From contig JAFWOP010000104.1 of NCBI GenBank assembly GCA_017545365.1, forward strand, positions 1 through 28,665: a stretch of 28,665 nt of DNA, read 5' to 3'. The DNA comes from Bacteroidales bacterium. GTDB lineage: Bacteria; Bacteroidota; Bacteroidia; Bacteroidales; P3. Of the stretch, positions 1 through 7,275 are shown one piece after another. The notes below the pieces were generated by a model. That model did not search any database and was not told the origin of the DNA. It saw only the letters and a program-made list of their open reading frames with translations. The translations under genes and the position numbers were made by a program. The first letter of the stretch is position 1; each line of letters starts with the position of its first letter.

Positions 1-1
1 C

Positions 2-829
2 CAGTCCACCATAGTGGCCGAATATACTTACCAGTTCGGGACTTTCTCGTATGCCGACGGCAGAGTGCTTAACGACCAAAACGGCCATTACGAGTATGCG
101 TGCGACGTGGTGGAGACGGACAACTATGTGGCTGTGGTGACTTTTCCCGCAGCTGACGAGCTGATCATCCACCCCTGCGACAAGAACAACATGCTGGCGC
201 TGACCTCGTTTGGCGATTATTATCGTTATAAGGTCCCACGGAGTAAGGTGCTCTTCAACGGCTGCAGGATGAAGGAGGACACGATAGCGGTGGCGTCGGT
301 GTTCAACAACGGGCCTGGCACGGATAATATGCAGGTGCGGGTGGTGGACTTGGCGACGATGAACATGTCCTGTGCACAGACGTTCGACCTGAAGGACAAG
401 GACGACATCTACGAGATGGCCTACCTGCCCGATGTCCAACGGCTGGTGTTGCTGACAAACCATACCTATACGCCCCTCACATTGCTGATACACACTTTCT
501 GTTTCCTGAAGCCGTATGAGACCGTGTTCCCATACAACATGGAGAAGGTCTACGACATCAACCGCCGCAGCTTCACCTCGTTGGACAGGCTGTCCTCACA
601 GCACATAGTGGCGGCGGGAGGGGACTGCTGGATAATGAAGGAGGTGCCGAACAATAATCCTGCGTCCACCTGTTACGTGACAAAAGACCAAGAGGTAAGG
701 AAGATCAGTCCGTCTATCTCCATGTATGAAAGATATGGATTCCTCCCGTTTAGTGCACCTGGCATTTCCTCATCGTGTAATGAGGTATACGACCAAATAT
801 GGATGACGACGAATTGTATAACCTACTAA
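2..829 (+). CDS. Unrecognised protein, 5' end cut by window edge
   Basis: Open frame of 276 codons from the window edge to a TAA stop. A GTG at position 14 could serve as a start, but the frame stays open upstream of it, so the true start probably lies outside the window. I do not recognise the family. The visible part is rich in beta-strand-like segments with aromatic and hydrophobic alternation (for example YEYACDVVETDNYVAVVTF and QRLVLLTNHTYTPLTLLI), which would suit a beta-propeller-like exported protein, but no defining motif is seen. It does not end in a T9SS sorting domain. The next gene starts 10 bp after its stop on the same strand and encodes a T9SS cargo, so the two are probably co-transcribed and may both act at the cell surface. 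That link is inference from position only. Confidence 0.7.
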   Translation, partial: QSTIVAEYTYQFGTFSYADGRVLNDQNGHYEYACDVVETDNYVAVVTFPAADELIIHPCDKNNMLALTSFGDYYRYKVPRSKVLFNGCRMKEDTIAVASVFNNGPGTDNMQVRVVDLATMNMSCAQTFDLKDKDDIYEMAYLPDVQRLVLLTNHTYTPLTLLIHTFCFLKPYETVFPYNMEKVYDINRRSFTSLDRLSSQHIVAAGGDCWIMKEVPNNNPASTCYVTKDQEVRKISPSISMYERYGFLPFSAPGISSSCNEVYDQIWMTTNCITY

Positions 830-839
830 TACAGCCGCT

Positions 840-2264
840 ATGAAAAAGATGATATTGATACTGGGCGCCCTGCTGGCCGCCTTTGGGGTGATAAAGGCTC
901 AGGACACGATAAGGTATCCCGATTCCTGTTATATGTACAATCCACTTGAATTTGACAGTGTGTTAGGTTTGAGCGCAGGGCCTGCGTTTGAAGTATGCGC
1001 TAGAGCCAGTTTTTATAATTCTGGGGGGGCAGACAGTGAATATATGGCAAACAATGGTTATGAGCGTGTGCTGGACCCAATGACTGGCCGCTATGTCTGG
1101 CTCATAGATGGGCCTCATCCTACCTATGGCATCTATTCCGAATACGTGGCTCCGAGTCAGACATGGATATATGGCATAGCCGCCACTACAGGCGGCGGGC
1201 CCTATAGAAATTGGGGGAGATACCTTGACAGCATATACACGCGTGCGGAACGTCTTAACATAAGCTACATTACAGATTCAAATTTCAACCTGTACGCCTA
1301 TGTGTATGGGGTGTCGAACGGCGAGGTATACTGCATCGACTCCGTGAAGTGGATACGGCACAACAACCCCTACCGCTATTTCGCATACCAGCAGTATCCG
1401 GCTCGCGGATTTGAATCGTTTGATCACTCCCCACTCGTGACCTACTCCTACGAGTTCTATTTCGACAAACCGGTATCTGTCACCGACACCTTTCTTATAG
1501 GGGTGAGGTATCCTAACGCCAACGGTCTCCTTGTTTGTCATGCATGGTGGTCGCCGACAGTAAGCACTTGTAGTAACTATCTAGGGTTTTATTACAACTA
1601 CGATGATGGGGCAAGAGATTACGAGATAGACTTCTGCAACCATCATATGCGTATGTCCAGAGGTCCTTGGGGTGGTTATTTCCCCATCCTTACGCCGAGG
1701 GACACCACGCGGTGCGACCCTGTGCGGGAAGTCAGTATGTTCACGGCCACCGACACGAGCATCACGTTGACATGGCGCGCCGACAACGCCACGCAGTGGG
1801 AGGTGGAGTATGCCGAGGCCGACGGGATGACGGCATACACCATTACTACTACCACGCCGCGAGTGACGCTGACGGGGCTGCGCCCCACCACTACCTATCT
1901 GGCGCATGTGCGCGCTTGGTGCACACGTGACTCAGAGTACGGTGAATGGAGCCCTTTTGTGGAGGCACAGACTACGGTCCACCAGCAGCCGGACACCACG
2001 CAGGGGCCCGACACGGTGAAGATAGACGCTGTGGGCCTTTTCACGCGGCTGATGCCCAACCCGACGCGAGGTCTGGTGACGGTGCAGTCGGCCTACAGCC
2101 TGAACCATGTGGCGTTGTACGACATGCAGGGCCGCCTGATGCTGGAGCAGAAGGCCGCCGGCAATGCTGCCACCTTCGACGTGGGCACCCTGCCCAAGGG
2201 GGTGTACATGGTGACCGTCCGCACCGTCGCCGGCACCACCACCAAGCGTCTATTGGTGGAATGA
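840..2264 (+). CDS. Secreted fibronectin type III protein with T9SS C-terminal sorting domain
   Basis: 474 residues. The N-terminus (MKKMILILGALLAAFGVIKA, then Q) is a typical signal peptide, with a cleavage site near residue 20. Residues about 21-290 are an unrecognised, aromatic-rich exported domain. Residues about 293-380 fit a fibronectin type III fold: the segment ITLTWRADNATQWEVEYAEA is followed by the strand-loop pattern ending TTYLAHVRAWC. Residues about 395-474 form a type A T9SS sorting domain, with the hallmarks PNPTRGLV, VALYDMQGRL and LPKGVYMVTVRT, and a basic tail TTKRLLVE. Such domains direct Bacteroidota proteins through the T9SS, usually to the outer surface by attachment to anionic lipopolysaccharide, or into the medium. 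No catalytic motif is seen, so adhesion or a structural role is the cautious reading. The ATG start fits the signal peptide and lies 10 bp after the upstream gene. Confidence 0.88.
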   Translation: MKKMILILGALLAAFGVIKAQDTIRYPDSCYMYNPLEFDSVLGLSAGPAFEVCARASFYNSGGADSEYMANNGYERVLDPMTGRYVWLIDGPHPTYGIYSEYVAPSQTWIYGIAATTGGGPYRNWGRYLDSIYTRAERLNISYITDSNFNLYAYVYGVSNGEVYCIDSVKWIRHNNPYRYFAYQQYPARGFESFDHSPLVTYSYEFYFDKPVSVTDTFLIGVRYPNANGLLVCHAWWSPTVSTCSNYLGFYYNYDDGARDYEIDFCNHHMRMSRGPWGGYFPILTPRDTTRCDPVREVSMFTATDTSITLTWRADNATQWEVEYAEADGMTAYTITTTTPRVTLTGLRPTTTYLAHVRAWCTRDSEYGEWSPFVEAQTTVHQQPDTTQGPDTVKIDAVGLFTRLMPNPTRGLVTVQSAYSLNHVALYDMQGRLMLEQKAAGNAATFDVGTLPKGVYMVTVRTVAGTTTKRLLVE

Positions 2265-2352
2265 GAGAAATGATTGTTTCCTGTCAGTCCGCCGTTATCT
2301 CGTCATCAGAACGTTGAGCGGTTGGTTATCATTTCTTTCTTTTTGTATGATA

Positions 2353-2379
2353 GGAGTGGGGCTTTTTGAGCCCTCCCCT
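2353..2379 (+). terminator. Possible terminator hairpin after the FN3/T9SS gene
   Basis: GGGCT (2359-2363) pairs with AGCCC (2369-2373) around a TTTTG loop, and weaker pairing extends the stem outward to about 2353 and 2379. There is no strong T-run after it, so it is a weak candidate. It lies 95 bp after the stop codon of the T9SS gene. The rest of the 251-bp gap (2265-2515) holds a 9-bp inverted repeat AGAAATGAT/ATCATTTCT (2266-2274 and 2328-2336) and the promoter of the next gene. Confidence 0.3.
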
Positions 2380-2460
2380 AGGGTTGCTTATTGTAGTGTT
2401 AGTGAAAAAGGAATCTGATAACTAGAGTCAAATATTTTTCGTTATCTCATTTTTTTTCCT

Positions 2461-2468
2461 TATTTTTG
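2461..2468 (+). promoter_or_regulatory. Putative -7 box for the DUF4954 gene
   Basis: TATTTTTG matches the Bacteroidota primary-sigma -7 consensus TAnnTTTG. It lies 48 bp before the ATG at 2516, in a very A/T-rich stretch that is normal for leaders in this phylum. The -33 element is not convincing. Confidence 0.5.
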
Positions 2469-2515
2469 CATTTTGTTTTTTATCAATATCAATATATTTT
2501 TTATCGTCTTTTATT

Positions 2516-4369
2516 ATGAAAACAAGTTCTTTCCGAGTGCTGACCAGTCAAGAAATCAGTCAGCTGCAAACTCAAGGCAACCGTGCCGAGGACTGGTCTA
2601 TGGTGCATGTCAGCAATCCATTCGATGTCAACCTTATTTATCACAATGTCTTTATGGGCGAAGTGTGGCTTGGAGCCATTGAGCAGGGTTTCATTCATCA
2701 GGGCGACCTGCATCTGCCGGAAGGTATCTATAATTCCATGTTGTCCAATGCGTCTGTGGGTAACCACTGCGCTATTCACAATGTGCGTATGCTCAGCCAA
2801 TATGAGGTGGGAGACCACTGTCTGCTGTTCAATGTTGACGAGATGACGTCCTCTAAGCCGGATGAGAAGAATGATTATCCATGGATAGAGCCGATGAACG
2901 AGAACGGCGGCCGGCGCATCCTTCCCTTCAGCGGCATGACTATCGGCGATGCCTATCTATGGGCAAAATACCGAGACCATGGCCGTATGGTGGAGAGGCT
3001 AGAAGCGATGACCCGCCAGCGGCTTGCCACCGCTGAGGGCTGCTATGGACATGTGGGCAGCCATTGCGTTATTAAGAACACGCACACGCTGCATAATGTG
3101 GCCGTCCTCTCTGACGAGGAAACACCCACCCGTATTGAGGACTGTATCGTGTTGGCCGACGGTGTGGTGGGCTACGGCTGTACTTGCGAGTATGGCTGCA
3201 TAGCCATGCGGTTCGTCTTGGGCGAGCATGTGCATCTGGAGTTCGGCGTGCGCCTGAACGACACCGTGGTGGGCGACAACTCCACCATAGCCCGTTGCGA
3301 GGTGGGCAACAACATCATCTTCCCTGCCCACGAGCAGCACCACAACAACTCGTTCCTCATTGCCTCGCTGGTGATGGGACAGAGCAACCTGGCCGCTGGA
3401 TGTACCGTGGGGTCGAACCACAACGGCCGCACGGCCGACAACGAGATTGTGGCCGGCCGCGGCTTCTGGCCGGGATTGTGCACCAGCCTCAAACATTCCT
3501 CCAGCTTCGCCTCCTACTGCCTTCTGGCCAAAGGGGCTTATCCGGCAGAGCTCAGCATCACACTCCCCTTCGCGCTGGTCAACAACAACGCCGCTAAGAA
3601 CCGTCTGGAAGTGATGCCCGCCTACTGGTGGATGTACAACATGTATGCCCTCAACCGCAACATCACCAAGTTCGCCAAGCGCGACAAGCGCAAGAAGAAG
3701 GCCCAGCACATCGTCTTCACCCCCTTCGCACCCGACACCGCCGAGGAGATTATCAATGGTCGGCAGCTGCTGAAATATTGGACCGAGCAGGCCTACCTCA
3801 AGACGAAGGCGCAGAGCCCCGATGCCGCAACCGAGCCGATAGAGGTGGTGGCCTACGGCATGGAGAAGGGCAAGAGAAAGGTGACCGTGCTGAAGGCAGC
3901 ACAAGGTTACAAGGCCTACGAGGAGATGCTGATTTACTATGCCATGAACACCCTTACTGAGGATGGCGAGAAGACCGCCTTGCCCGATGCCGCGTTGGGC
4001 GAGGGACAGCGCGTACGCGAGTGGGTCAACCTCGGCGGACAGCTGGTGCCCCAGGCCGACTTGGACACGCTGATGCAGCAGATAGAGAGCGGCGAGGTGG
4101 CCTCGTGGGACGAAATACATGAGCGATACAACCAGTGGTGGGTGGCCTATCCTGAACTGTGCCGCCGTCATGCCTACCTCACCCTGTGCGACCTCCTGAC
4201 GTGCCGCACTATCGTTGAGGACCAGTGGCAGCAGCTTCTGCAACGCTACAACACCATCCGCCAGTTTGTCGCCGACCAAGTGCGCATCACGCGCCAGAAG
4301 GACGAAGAGAACCTTTTCCGCCAGATGACCTACCGCAACGATGCCGAGCTGCAGGCCGTGCTGGGCTGA
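2516..4369 (+). CDS. DUF4954 family protein (left-handed beta-helix-like)
   Basis: 617 residues, close to the usual length of DUF4954 proteins from Bacteroides relatives (about 650). Recognition rests on the overall layout: an N-terminal LTSQEISQLQTQGNRAEDW segment, then a long run of hexapeptide-like turns (about residues 75-340: GNHCAIHNV, VGDHCLLFNVD, GSHCVIKNT, VVGDNSTIARCEVGNNIIF), then NHNGRTADNEIVAGRGFWPG and SITLPFALV, and a basic segment KFAKRDKRKKK near residue 390 before an alpha-helical C-terminal third. Hexapeptide turns imply a left-handed beta-helix like that of acyl- or nucleotidyl-transferases of the GlmU type, but no catalytic residues can be assigned. There is no signal peptide, so it is probably cytoplasmic. 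The start is the ATG after an A/T-rich leader. It is monocistronic, with its own promoter and a repeat-filled gap behind it. Biochemical function is unknown. Confidence 0.85.
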   Translation: MKTSSFRVLTSQEISQLQTQGNRAEDWSMVHVSNPFDVNLIYHNVFMGEVWLGAIEQGFIHQGDLHLPEGIYNSMLSNASVGNHCAIHNVRMLSQYEVGDHCLLFNVDEMTSSKPDEKNDYPWIEPMNENGGRRILPFSGMTIGDAYLWAKYRDHGRMVERLEAMTRQRLATAEGCYGHVGSHCVIKNTHTLHNVAVLSDEETPTRIEDCIVLADGVVGYGCTCEYGCIAMRFVLGEHVHLEFGVRLNDTVVGDNSTIARCEVGNNIIFPAHEQHHNNSFLIASLVMGQSNLAAGCTVGSNHNGRTADNEIVAGRGFWPGLCTSLKHSSSFASYCLLAKGAYPAELSITLPFALVNNNAAKNRLEVMPAYWWMYNMYALNRNITKFAKRDKRKKKAQHIVFTPFAPDTAEEIINGRQLLKYWTEQAYLKTKAQSPDAATEPIEVVAYGMEKGKRKVTVLKAAQGYKAYEEMLIYYAMNTLTEDGEKTALPDAALGEGQRVREWVNLGGQLVPQADLDTLMQQIESGEVASWDEIHERYNQWWVAYPELCRRHAYLTLCDLLTCRTIVEDQWQQLLQRYNTIRQFVADQVRITRQKDEENLFRQMTYRNDAELQAVLG

Positions 4370-4411
4370 GAGGCTTCGTTTCTGTACAGGCCGTAGGGTC
4401 TTCTCTAAAAC

Positions 4412-4618
4412 GCCCTGAAAGGGCAGAGACATATCCAGCCTAATGGCTGCGCCTTGGGTAAATCAATGAGATTTGAATAACGCCCTGTAATGACAAAGCC
4501 TTATATTAGAATTAAGGGGATTTCTATAAATTGCCCCAGAGGGGAAAACTCTCAATAACCCCGCACTTATAGTGCGGGGTATATCAAGCAAATACATCTC
4601 AGCGTGCCGAAGGCACGC
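4412..4618. repeat. Cluster of short perfect palindromes (REP/RAYT-type intergenic element)
   Basis: Five hairpin units lie in about 207 bp: GCCCTgaaAGGGC (4412-4424), AGCCtaatGGCT (4437-4448), CCCCagaGGGG (4534-4544), ACCCCGCACTtatAGTGCGGGGT (4558-4580, a 10-bp perfect stem) and GCGTGCCgaaGGCACGC (4602-4618). A decayed copy of the first unit begins at 4480 (aacgccctgtaatgaca). Stems with GAA or TAT triloops and unrelated sequences between them resemble the intergenic palindrome arrays of Bacteroidota that I associate, from memory, with REP-associated tyrosine transposases. No transposase gene is present here. A 69-codon open frame on the minus strand runs through the array and is not credible as a gene. 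Confidence 0.6.
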
Positions 4619-4719
4619 GTTCTCAAAAACGAATGAATAGAACCCATCTATAATAAAAAAGGGGTGTCTCAAAAATATTTTGTGGCGTCCCCTTCCTGCA
4701 TAGGTGAATTGTAAAACAC

Positions 4720-4747
4720 GAAAGCCGCCCTATAAAGGACGGCTTTC
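4720..4747 (-). terminator. Intrinsic terminator of the POT transporter gene
   Basis: GAAAGCCG.CCT pairs with AGG.CGGCTTTC (11 of 12 pairs) around a 4-nt loop. On the minus strand the stem is followed by GTGTTTTAC. It sits 22 bp beyond the transporter stop codon. The stem is A-rich on one side and T-rich on the other, so it may also stop transcription arriving from the plus-strand DUF4954 gene. Confidence 0.75.
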
Positions 4748-4768
4748 CCGATGATTATGAAAAAACAA

Positions 4769-6436
4769 TTACTGATTGTCAGCAGTGATACGCTCGAGCC
4801 ATTTGAGCATGCCGAGCATCACACCCATCGAGATGAGGCAGAAGAGTGCAAACACACCCCAAGTCATCCACTGGTGCGGGAAGGCGTTGAGCATCTTCAC
4901 ACCCAAGAAGATGAAGAGATTGCCGATGGCGGTGGCACTCAGCCACAAGCCCTGGCAGATGCCTTGGAGGTGCTTAGGTGCAATCTTGGACACAAAGGAG
5001 AGACCCAGAGGCGAGATGAAGAGCTCGGCCACCGTCAGGAAGAAGTAGGTGAGGATGAGGATGGACGGGCTGGACTTCATGGCTATCTTGGTCGCCTCAG
5101 GCAGGTCCTTGAAGGCTTCACCCGAAGGATAGTTGTTGGCAACAGCCACAAAAATCAAGAAGATGTAGGCACATGCCGCAATGAACATACCCAGTGCAAT
5201 CTTGCGAGGTGTGGAGACCTCTTTGCCCTTACGTGCTAAGGCGGCAAAAATCCACATGATGATGGGGGTGAGGATGATGACGAAGAACGGGTTGATGCAC
5301 TGCAGTATCTCGGGAGGGATGGAGCTGGTGTCAACAAAGTCGCGGGCGAAGATGGTCAGCGACTGAGTGTTCTGGTGGAATGAGAACCAGAAGAACACGG
5401 CCACACCCAGAACGGCATACAGGGCATACATACGCTGCTTGATTTCCTTGGCATTGGCCTGACGCTCGGCGGCAGTGTACTGTTCTTCTGCCTTCTTCTC
5501 CTTTTTGACGGGATTGGGCAGGCGGTTCTTGACACTGAGGAAAATGAAGAGGGAAATAAGCATGGCGAGTACAGAAGCGATGAAGGCCAGATGCACACCT
5601 GTGTTGTACACATGCAGATAGTTGTTGCAGAACAGCGGCAGGTTCTCAGTGGCCTGAGGGATAGACTGTGTGAGGGTGGTCAGGTTGTCCATATCGTTGC
5701 CTTCCATGGTGTTCTGGACGAACTTATGGCACAGGCGCGGCAGGTCGGCATTGTAGATAAAGTTCTGAGACTTCAGCCACCAGTTGCGGATAAGCGGGGC
5801 AATGAAGGGGGCGATAACGCCTCCGATATTGATGAACACATAGAAAATCTGGAAGCCGGGGTCGCGTTTTGACTTGGCCAGAGCCAAAGCCTCGGGACCT
5901 TTCTTCGCTGCCTCAGCTTCGAAGTCGTCGTACAACTGACCCACGATGGCCTGCAGGTTGCCCTTGAACAAGCCGTTACCACAGGCAATCAGCACCAGTG
6001 CAAGCATGGTGATGACCAGCACCCAGGAGAAGCCGCCATGGTCGCTGAACACGGGTATGGACAGAATGGCATATCCCAATGCCATCACGATAATACCCCA
6101 GATGATGGTGCCCTTGTAGTTCTGTGTGCGGTCGGCAATGATGCCACCGGGCAGGCTGAGCACATAAATCAGGAAGTAGAATACCGCAAACATGATACCC
6201 GACACCTCGTCGGAGATGCCGAATTTGGAGCAGATGAAGAGCACCAGCACAGCGTTCATGATGTAGTAGCCGAAACGCTCGCCCATGTTGCTCAGTGCGG
6301 CAGCAATTAAGCCCTTGGGATGTTCTTTCTTAGCCTTGTTAAGGTAGAAAAGCAGGAATGGGAGTACAACAATCAAAACGCCGATTAAAACGCATAACGG
6401 ACGATTTGTCTCCCAAAGATTAAGGATACTGTTCAT
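4769..6436 (-). CDS. POT/PTR-family peptide MFS transporter
   Basis: 555 residues, integral inner-membrane protein with at least twelve hydrophobic segments. An additional hydrophobic segment (about residues 14-32) precedes the canonical first POT helix. Family signatures are clear: NMGERFGYY at residues 50-58 in TM1, GGIIADRTQNYKG (MFS motif A-like loop after TM3), and FYVFINIGG (PTR2 signature in TM5). POT carriers import di- and tripeptides with protons. The classical ExxERFxYY motif here has Asn50 in place of the first Glu, while Glu53, Arg54, Tyr57 and Tyr58 are kept, so coupling or substrate may differ from E. coli DtpA. A central loop of about 50 residues (near residues 235-285) is longer than usual. 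The gene is monocistronic, divergent from the tsaC-like gene, with a leader of about 65 nt and a terminator close behind the stop. Confidence 0.92.
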   Translation of the reverse strand: MNSILNLWETNRPLCVLIGVLIVVLPFLLFYLNKAKKEHPKGLIAAALSNMGERFGYYIMNAVLVLFICSKFGISDEVSGIMFAVFYFLIYVLSLPGGIIADRTQNYKGTIIWGIIVMALGYAILSIPVFSDHGGFSWVLVITMLALVLIACGNGLFKGNLQAIVGQLYDDFEAEAAKKGPEALALAKSKRDPGFQIFYVFINIGGVIAPFIAPLIRNWWLKSQNFIYNADLPRLCHKFVQNTMEGNDMDNLTTLTQSIPQATENLPLFCNNYLHVYNTGVHLAFIASVLAMLISLFIFLSVKNRLPNPVKKEKKAEEQYTAAERQANAKEIKQRMYALYAVLGVAVFFWFSFHQNTQSLTIFARDFVDTSSIPPEILQCINPFFVIILTPIIMWIFAALARKGKEVSTPRKIALGMFIAACAYIFLIFVAVANNYPSGEAFKDLPEATKIAMKSSPSILILTYFFLTVAELFISPLGLSFVSKIAPKHLQGICQGLWLSATAIGNLFIFLGVKMLNAFPHQWMTWGVFALFCLISMGVMLGMLKWLERITADNQ

Positions 6437-6504
6437 AATAATACTATTTTGATTAATAAATAATTAATATTGTTCGTAACTCTTAATTTTAATTATTTTA
6501 TCTT

Positions 6505-6543
6505 GCAAAGATACGAATATTTCTGAACAAATCGTATCTTTGC
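6505..6543. promoter_or_regulatory. Divergent back-to-back promoters forming a perfect 12-bp inverted repeat
   Basis: GCAAAGATACGA (6505-6516) and TCGTATCTTTGC (6532-6543) are exact reverse complements separated by 15 bp. Each arm contains a TATCTTTG -7 box: 6506-6513 on the minus strand for the transporter and 6535-6542 on the plus strand for the tsaC-like gene. Each box lies about where the -33 region of the other promoter should be, so the two promoters physically overlap. The plus-strand leader would be about 20 nt. Confidence 0.7.
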
Positions 6544-6565
6544 ATCAAATTTTAACGAAAAAAGA

Positions 6566-7132
6566 ATGACCACCCAATTGCTCCACACCGCTCTGGCGGC
6601 ATTGCGGCAGGGGAAAACGCTCCTCTATCCCACCGATACCATCTGGGGCATCGGTTGCGATGCCGCCAACGCTGACGCCATAGAACGCATCTACGCCATC
6701 AAACAGCGCGACCATAGCAAGTCAATGCTAGTCCTTGCCAACGAGCAGATGCTTGCATCGCATATTCCATCCGAGGTCCGACAGTTGCTCCTCCATAGCC
6801 AGAGACCCACGACAGTCATTCTGCCCGTCGATATTCTTGCAGTCCCCATAGCGGATAACCTTCCAGCCGCCGACGGCACCATCGGCGTGCGCATTCCCCA
6901 GTTCTTCTTCTGCCAGCAGCTGCTCCACGAACTTGGCAGCCCCTTGGTCAGCACTTCTGCCAACCTTTCCGGCCAGCCATCCCCCTCCACCTATGCCGAC
7001 ATCGCCCCCGCCCTCATGCAGCGCATCGACCTCTGCCTCTCCGACCATCCTGCCTTCCACCACCCACCCGTCGCCCCCAGCCGCATCCTCCGCCTCAACC
7101 CCGACGGCTCAGTCACTATCCTCCGTCCCTGA
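6566..7132 (+). CDS. L-threonylcarbamoyladenylate synthase, YrdC/Sua5 family (TsaC-type)
   Basis: 188 residues forming a single YrdC domain, so it is the short TsaC-like form without the extra C-terminal Sua5 domain. Landmarks are GKTLLYPTDTIWGIGCDAAN (residues 17-36; substrate-binding start of the fold), IYAIKQRDHSKSMLVL (Lys/Arg cluster that binds ATP and bicarbonate/threonine in the family), DGTIGVRIP, and SPLVSTSANLSGQPSP near the C-terminal half. The family makes threonylcarbamoyl-AMP from threonine, bicarbonate and ATP, which TsaD/B/E then use to build t6A37 on ANN-decoding tRNAs. A cytoplasmic location is expected. The ATG follows an A-rich leader (aacgaaaaaaga) and the promoter box at 6535. 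Another YrdC paralogue (YciO-like) cannot be excluded from sequence alone, so no gene symbol is assigned. Confidence 0.9.
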   Translation: MTTQLLHTALAALRQGKTLLYPTDTIWGIGCDAANADAIERIYAIKQRDHSKSMLVLANEQMLASHIPSEVRQLLLHSQRPTTVILPVDILAVPIADNLPAADGTIGVRIPQFFFCQQLLHELGSPLVSTSANLSGQPSPSTYADIAPALMQRIDLCLSDHPAFHHPPVAPSRILRLNPDGSVTILRP

Positions 7133-7147
7133 CCGCCTGCTCAAAAA

Positions 7148-7243
7148 GTGAGAATTTGTAATATTTCGCCCTCACAAATTGTGAGAATTTGTAATATTTT
7201 GGCGAAATAAATTATGAGGATTTGTAGAAAGGTTGTATCTTTG
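7148..7243 (+). promoter_or_regulatory. Three 33-bp-spaced repeats and a -7 box upstream of the AAA+ ATPase
   Basis: TGAGAATTTGTAATATTT occurs identically at 7149-7166 and 7182-7199. A decayed copy, TGAGGATTTGTAGA, starts at 7215. Starts are exactly 33 bp apart. The second copy is the right arm of a 15-bp palindrome, CTCACAAATTGTGAG (7171-7185). A TATCTTTG -7 box follows at 7236-7243, 32 bp before the chosen ATG. The arrangement suits a repeated binding site for a regulator ending at the promoter. The regulator is unknown. Confidence 0.6.
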
Positions 7244-7275
7244 CAATTGGAAACAATAGGTGAAACTTTTTGGAT

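Noticed and set aside
2999..4432. Open frame of 477 codons on the minus strand
   Set aside because: It is antisense to the DUF4954 gene, which has a recognisable family pattern and a promoter, whereas this frame resembles no protein.
4463..4672. 69-codon minus-strand frame in the DUF4954-transporter gap
   Set aside because: It is a translation of the palindrome array and has no start context. The frame appears to be a by-product of the repeats.
4661..4706. Sequence ggggtgtctcaaaa with a facing cccctt, resembling an insertion-sequence end
   Set aside because: Only one short end-like motif is seen, with no transposase, second terminal repeat or target duplication.
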